Positions 62,539 through 64,000 of a DNA stretch of 64,000 nt are shown in pieces. The stretch spans positions 17,145 to 81,144 of the forward strand of contig SUXO01000005.1 in assembly GCA_015060885.1 (NCBI GenBank), in the 5' to 3' direction. Each line of letters opens with the position of its first letter. The stretch's first letter is position 1. The translations under genes were made by a program, and so were the position numbers. This stretch comes from Bacteroidales bacterium (GTDB lineage Bacteria > Bacteroidota > Bacteroidia > Bacteroidales > Bacteroidaceae). The notes under the pieces were generated by a model. It was not told the origin of the DNA. It saw nothing but the letters and a program-made list of their open reading frames with translations, and searched no databases.

Positions 62539-64000
62539 ATGAGAAACAATTGTTTAAAAACAATTCTCGCTGCACTGTTGTTGCTGTGCTGCACAGTGGC
62601 GAGTGCCCACGATTTTGAAGTTGATGGAGTTTATTACAATGTTTTATCAGAAGAAGATAAAACGGTTGCAGTAACTTACAGCGGCTTGTATTCCGGTGCT
62701 GTTGCCGATGAATATACATACGCTGTTGTTATCCCTGCAACTGTTACCTACAATAATATAACTTATAGCGTAAGATCGATTGGATACGGTGCGTTCGCTG
62801 GTTGCACCAGCCTTACCTACATTGAAATCCCCAATAGCGTGACAACGATACAAGACCGTGCGTTCAATGGTTGCACCTTCCTCAGCAGCATAACAATCCC
62901 AAACAGCGTAACATCGATAGGAAATTATGCGTTCTATCTTTGCGAACGCCTCAAAAGCGTTACAATAGGTAACAGTGTAACAAGCATTGGAGATGCTGCG
63001 TTCGAATATTGCTCCGGCCTCACAAGTGTAACCGTTGGTGAAGGTAACAGTGTTTATGATAGCCGCGGGGGTTGCAATGCCATAATTGAAACAGCAACAA
63101 ATACACTTGTTGCAGGTTGCAAGAAGACTATTATCCCCAATAGCGTAACAAGCATAGGAGAATTCGCGTTCCGTGGTTGCACCGGCCTCACCAGCGTAAC
63201 AATCCCCAATAGCGTAACATCGATAGGAGATTGGGCGTTCAATGGTTGCAGCAGCCTCACAAGCATAACAATCCCAAACAGTGTAACAACGATAGGAGGC
63301 AGTGCGTTCCGTGGTTGCACCGGCCTTACAAGTGTAACAATGGGTAATGGAGTACATCGGATTGGCGAAGCTGCGTTCCAGGGTTGCACTGCTCTTAAAG
63401 ATATATATGCACAGGGAAACATACCTGCGTTGCTCGATAGCGAGGCCTTTGCCGAACATTATGCAAGTGCTACCCTCCACGTTCCGGCGGGCACAAAGGC
63501 GGCCTACCAATCGAGCACTTCGCAAAGAGAGGAGATGGAGATTAAGATGCTGCCGGTTTACAATAACGACCTGTTGGCCTCTATGAGCGGATTCGATAAG
63601 GATGCCGAATATGAGACTGTGAAAGTGGAAGCGCAGAACCCCGATGTTGCCGGCACTCTCAATGGCAGCGACTATCTGCTTGCCTATCAATTTTTTAAAA
63701 CAAAATTTACCGACCTGCCCAAAGCCACGTTCGAGACGAGCATTGCGCGTAACGGGCGATATAAAATAGCACTTGTTACAGTACCCTGGTTCATAGAATC
63801 GTACAGCGATACATTGATAAGCAAAACAACCGACCCGCAATATGCCGACTCTTATCTGCGTGTACGCGTAAAGCAGAACAATGAACAGCTTGCTATGTTC
63901 CCTTGCGATTCGTTCAACATTGGTACTTCAAATACCAATTTCGGTGTGTGGGAGAAGCACGCGATTGTTCCCGACCGTTCGCGCATAGATACCATCTTCT
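62539..64000 (+). CDS. second BspA-like LRR surface protein, 3' end outside window
   Basis: Open from the ATG at 62539 to the window end (487 codons, no stop). Signal peptide (about 1-23, TVASA). The N-terminus ([29 protein letters not shown]) is close to that of the preceding giant protein. About ten LRR units then run to about residue 285, far fewer than in gene 1; the next region ([27 protein letters not shown]) is nearly the same as residues about 1830-2018 of gene 1. Dockerin, cohesin-like and tail regions are therefore expected downstream. Only 46 bp separate the two genes and no terminator is seen between them. Confidence 0.92.
   Translation, partial: MRNNCLKTILAALLLLCCTVASAHDFEVDGVYYNVLSEEDKTVAVTYSGLYSGAVADEYTYAVVIPATVTYNNITYSVRSIGYGAFAGCTSLTYIEIPNSVTTIQDRAFNGCTFLSSITIPNSVTSIGNYAFYLCERLKSVTIGNSVTSIGDAAFEYCSGLTSVTVGEGNSVYDSRGGCNAIIETATNTLVAGCKKTIIPNSVTSIGEFAFRGCTGLTSVTIPNSVTSIGDWAFNGCSSLTSITIPNSVTTIGGSAFRGCTGLTSVTMGNGVHRIGEAAFQGCTALKDIYAQGNIPALLDSEAFAEHYASATLHVPAGTKAAYQSSTSQREEMEIKMLPVYNNDLLASMSGFDKDAEYETVKVEAQNPDVAGTLNGSDYLLAYQFFKTKFTDLPKATFETSIARNGRYKIALVTVPWFIESYSDTLISKTTDPQYADSYLRVRVKQNNEQLAMFPCDSFNIGTSNTNFGVWEKHAIVPDRSRIDTIF
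63352..64000 (+). repeat. direct repeat copy B (LRR protein gene 2)
   Basis: Second copy of the block at 60837-61485, truncated by the window end. Differences are mostly single bases plus short replaced stretches near 63397-63415 and 63689-63705. Confidence 0.85.

Noticed and set aside
62647..63840. 397-codon minus-strand frame opposite the second LRR gene
   Set aside because: Mirrors the 69-bp LRR period and its cysteine-rich peptide is simply the antisense of the repeat; the plus strand has a signal peptide and family match.

Overview
The window comes from a chromosome of the order Bacteroidales (phylum Bacteroidota). Signs of this are the -7 promoter boxes of the TAnnTTTG type in front of many genes, the near absence of Shine-Dalgarno sequences, the type IX secretion genes porU and porV, the block PorG-like/uppS/bamA/ompH/murI, a SusC-free but glycosidase-rich accessory content, BspA-like leucine-rich repeat proteins, and single-chain class I fumarase, rubrerythrin and Rex (an anaerobe). 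A type IX system together with GH84 and GH95 glycosidases suggests a host-associated (gut or mouth) member; the genus cannot be fixed by reading alone.

Layout. 1-3.1 kb: a shikimate/phenylalanine operon (end of aroB, aroA, chorismate mutase-prephenate dehydratase, aroQ) closed by a terminator. 3.2-5.7 kb: NAD(P)HX repair enzyme and a bile acid:sodium symporter-like carrier. 5.8-12.5 kb, minus strand: a CotH-kinase protein with a type IX secretion tail, a GH84 beta-N-acetylglucosaminidase, an outer membrane barrel and a DASS carboxylate transporter, the last three closely spaced. 12.7-16.4 kb: thioredoxin, a DNA/RNA non-specific nuclease and a GH95 alpha-L-fucosidase. 16.6-19.2 kb: three overlapping glycosyltransferases. 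19.2-22.8 kb: an AspT-like exchanger, then a metal-efflux permease fused to a heavy-metal domain, divergent from a Fur-family regulator. 22.9-27.9 kb: tRNA-Leu, a small cysteine-motif lipoprotein, the pyrE-SRPBCC-argH operon, a SUI1 factor, rex and a FAH-family hydrolase. 27.9-43.8 kb: porU, porV, ispF, a phosphoesterase, ribD, a DUF6242-like lipoprotein, PorG-like barrel, uppS, bamA, three ompH/skp paralogues and murI, i.e. an envelope biogenesis block. 43.9-53.9 kb: LolC/E-like permease, rbfA, O-methyltransferase, xerD, a TPR lipoprotein, dprA, hflX, fumarase and rubrerythrin.

53.9-55.4 kb is the only long stretch without a gene. It is full of hairpins and holds one good candidate for a roughly 275-nt terminated small RNA and a second structured element just ahead of a giant gene. 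55.4-64 kb: a 2353-residue BspA-like LRR protein with dockerin, cohesin-like and type IX tail regions, followed by a second, related gene that runs off the end of the window. The two genes share a block of about 650 bp, and the first holds an exact 138-bp tandem duplication.

How they fit together: porU/porV (and PorG) export and anchor tailed proteins; the CotH protein and the large LRR protein in this same window both end in the expected tail and are likely cargo. BamA, OmpH and Lol components build the outer membrane in which this machinery sits. No prophage, insertion sequence, CRISPR array or resistance cluster was seen.
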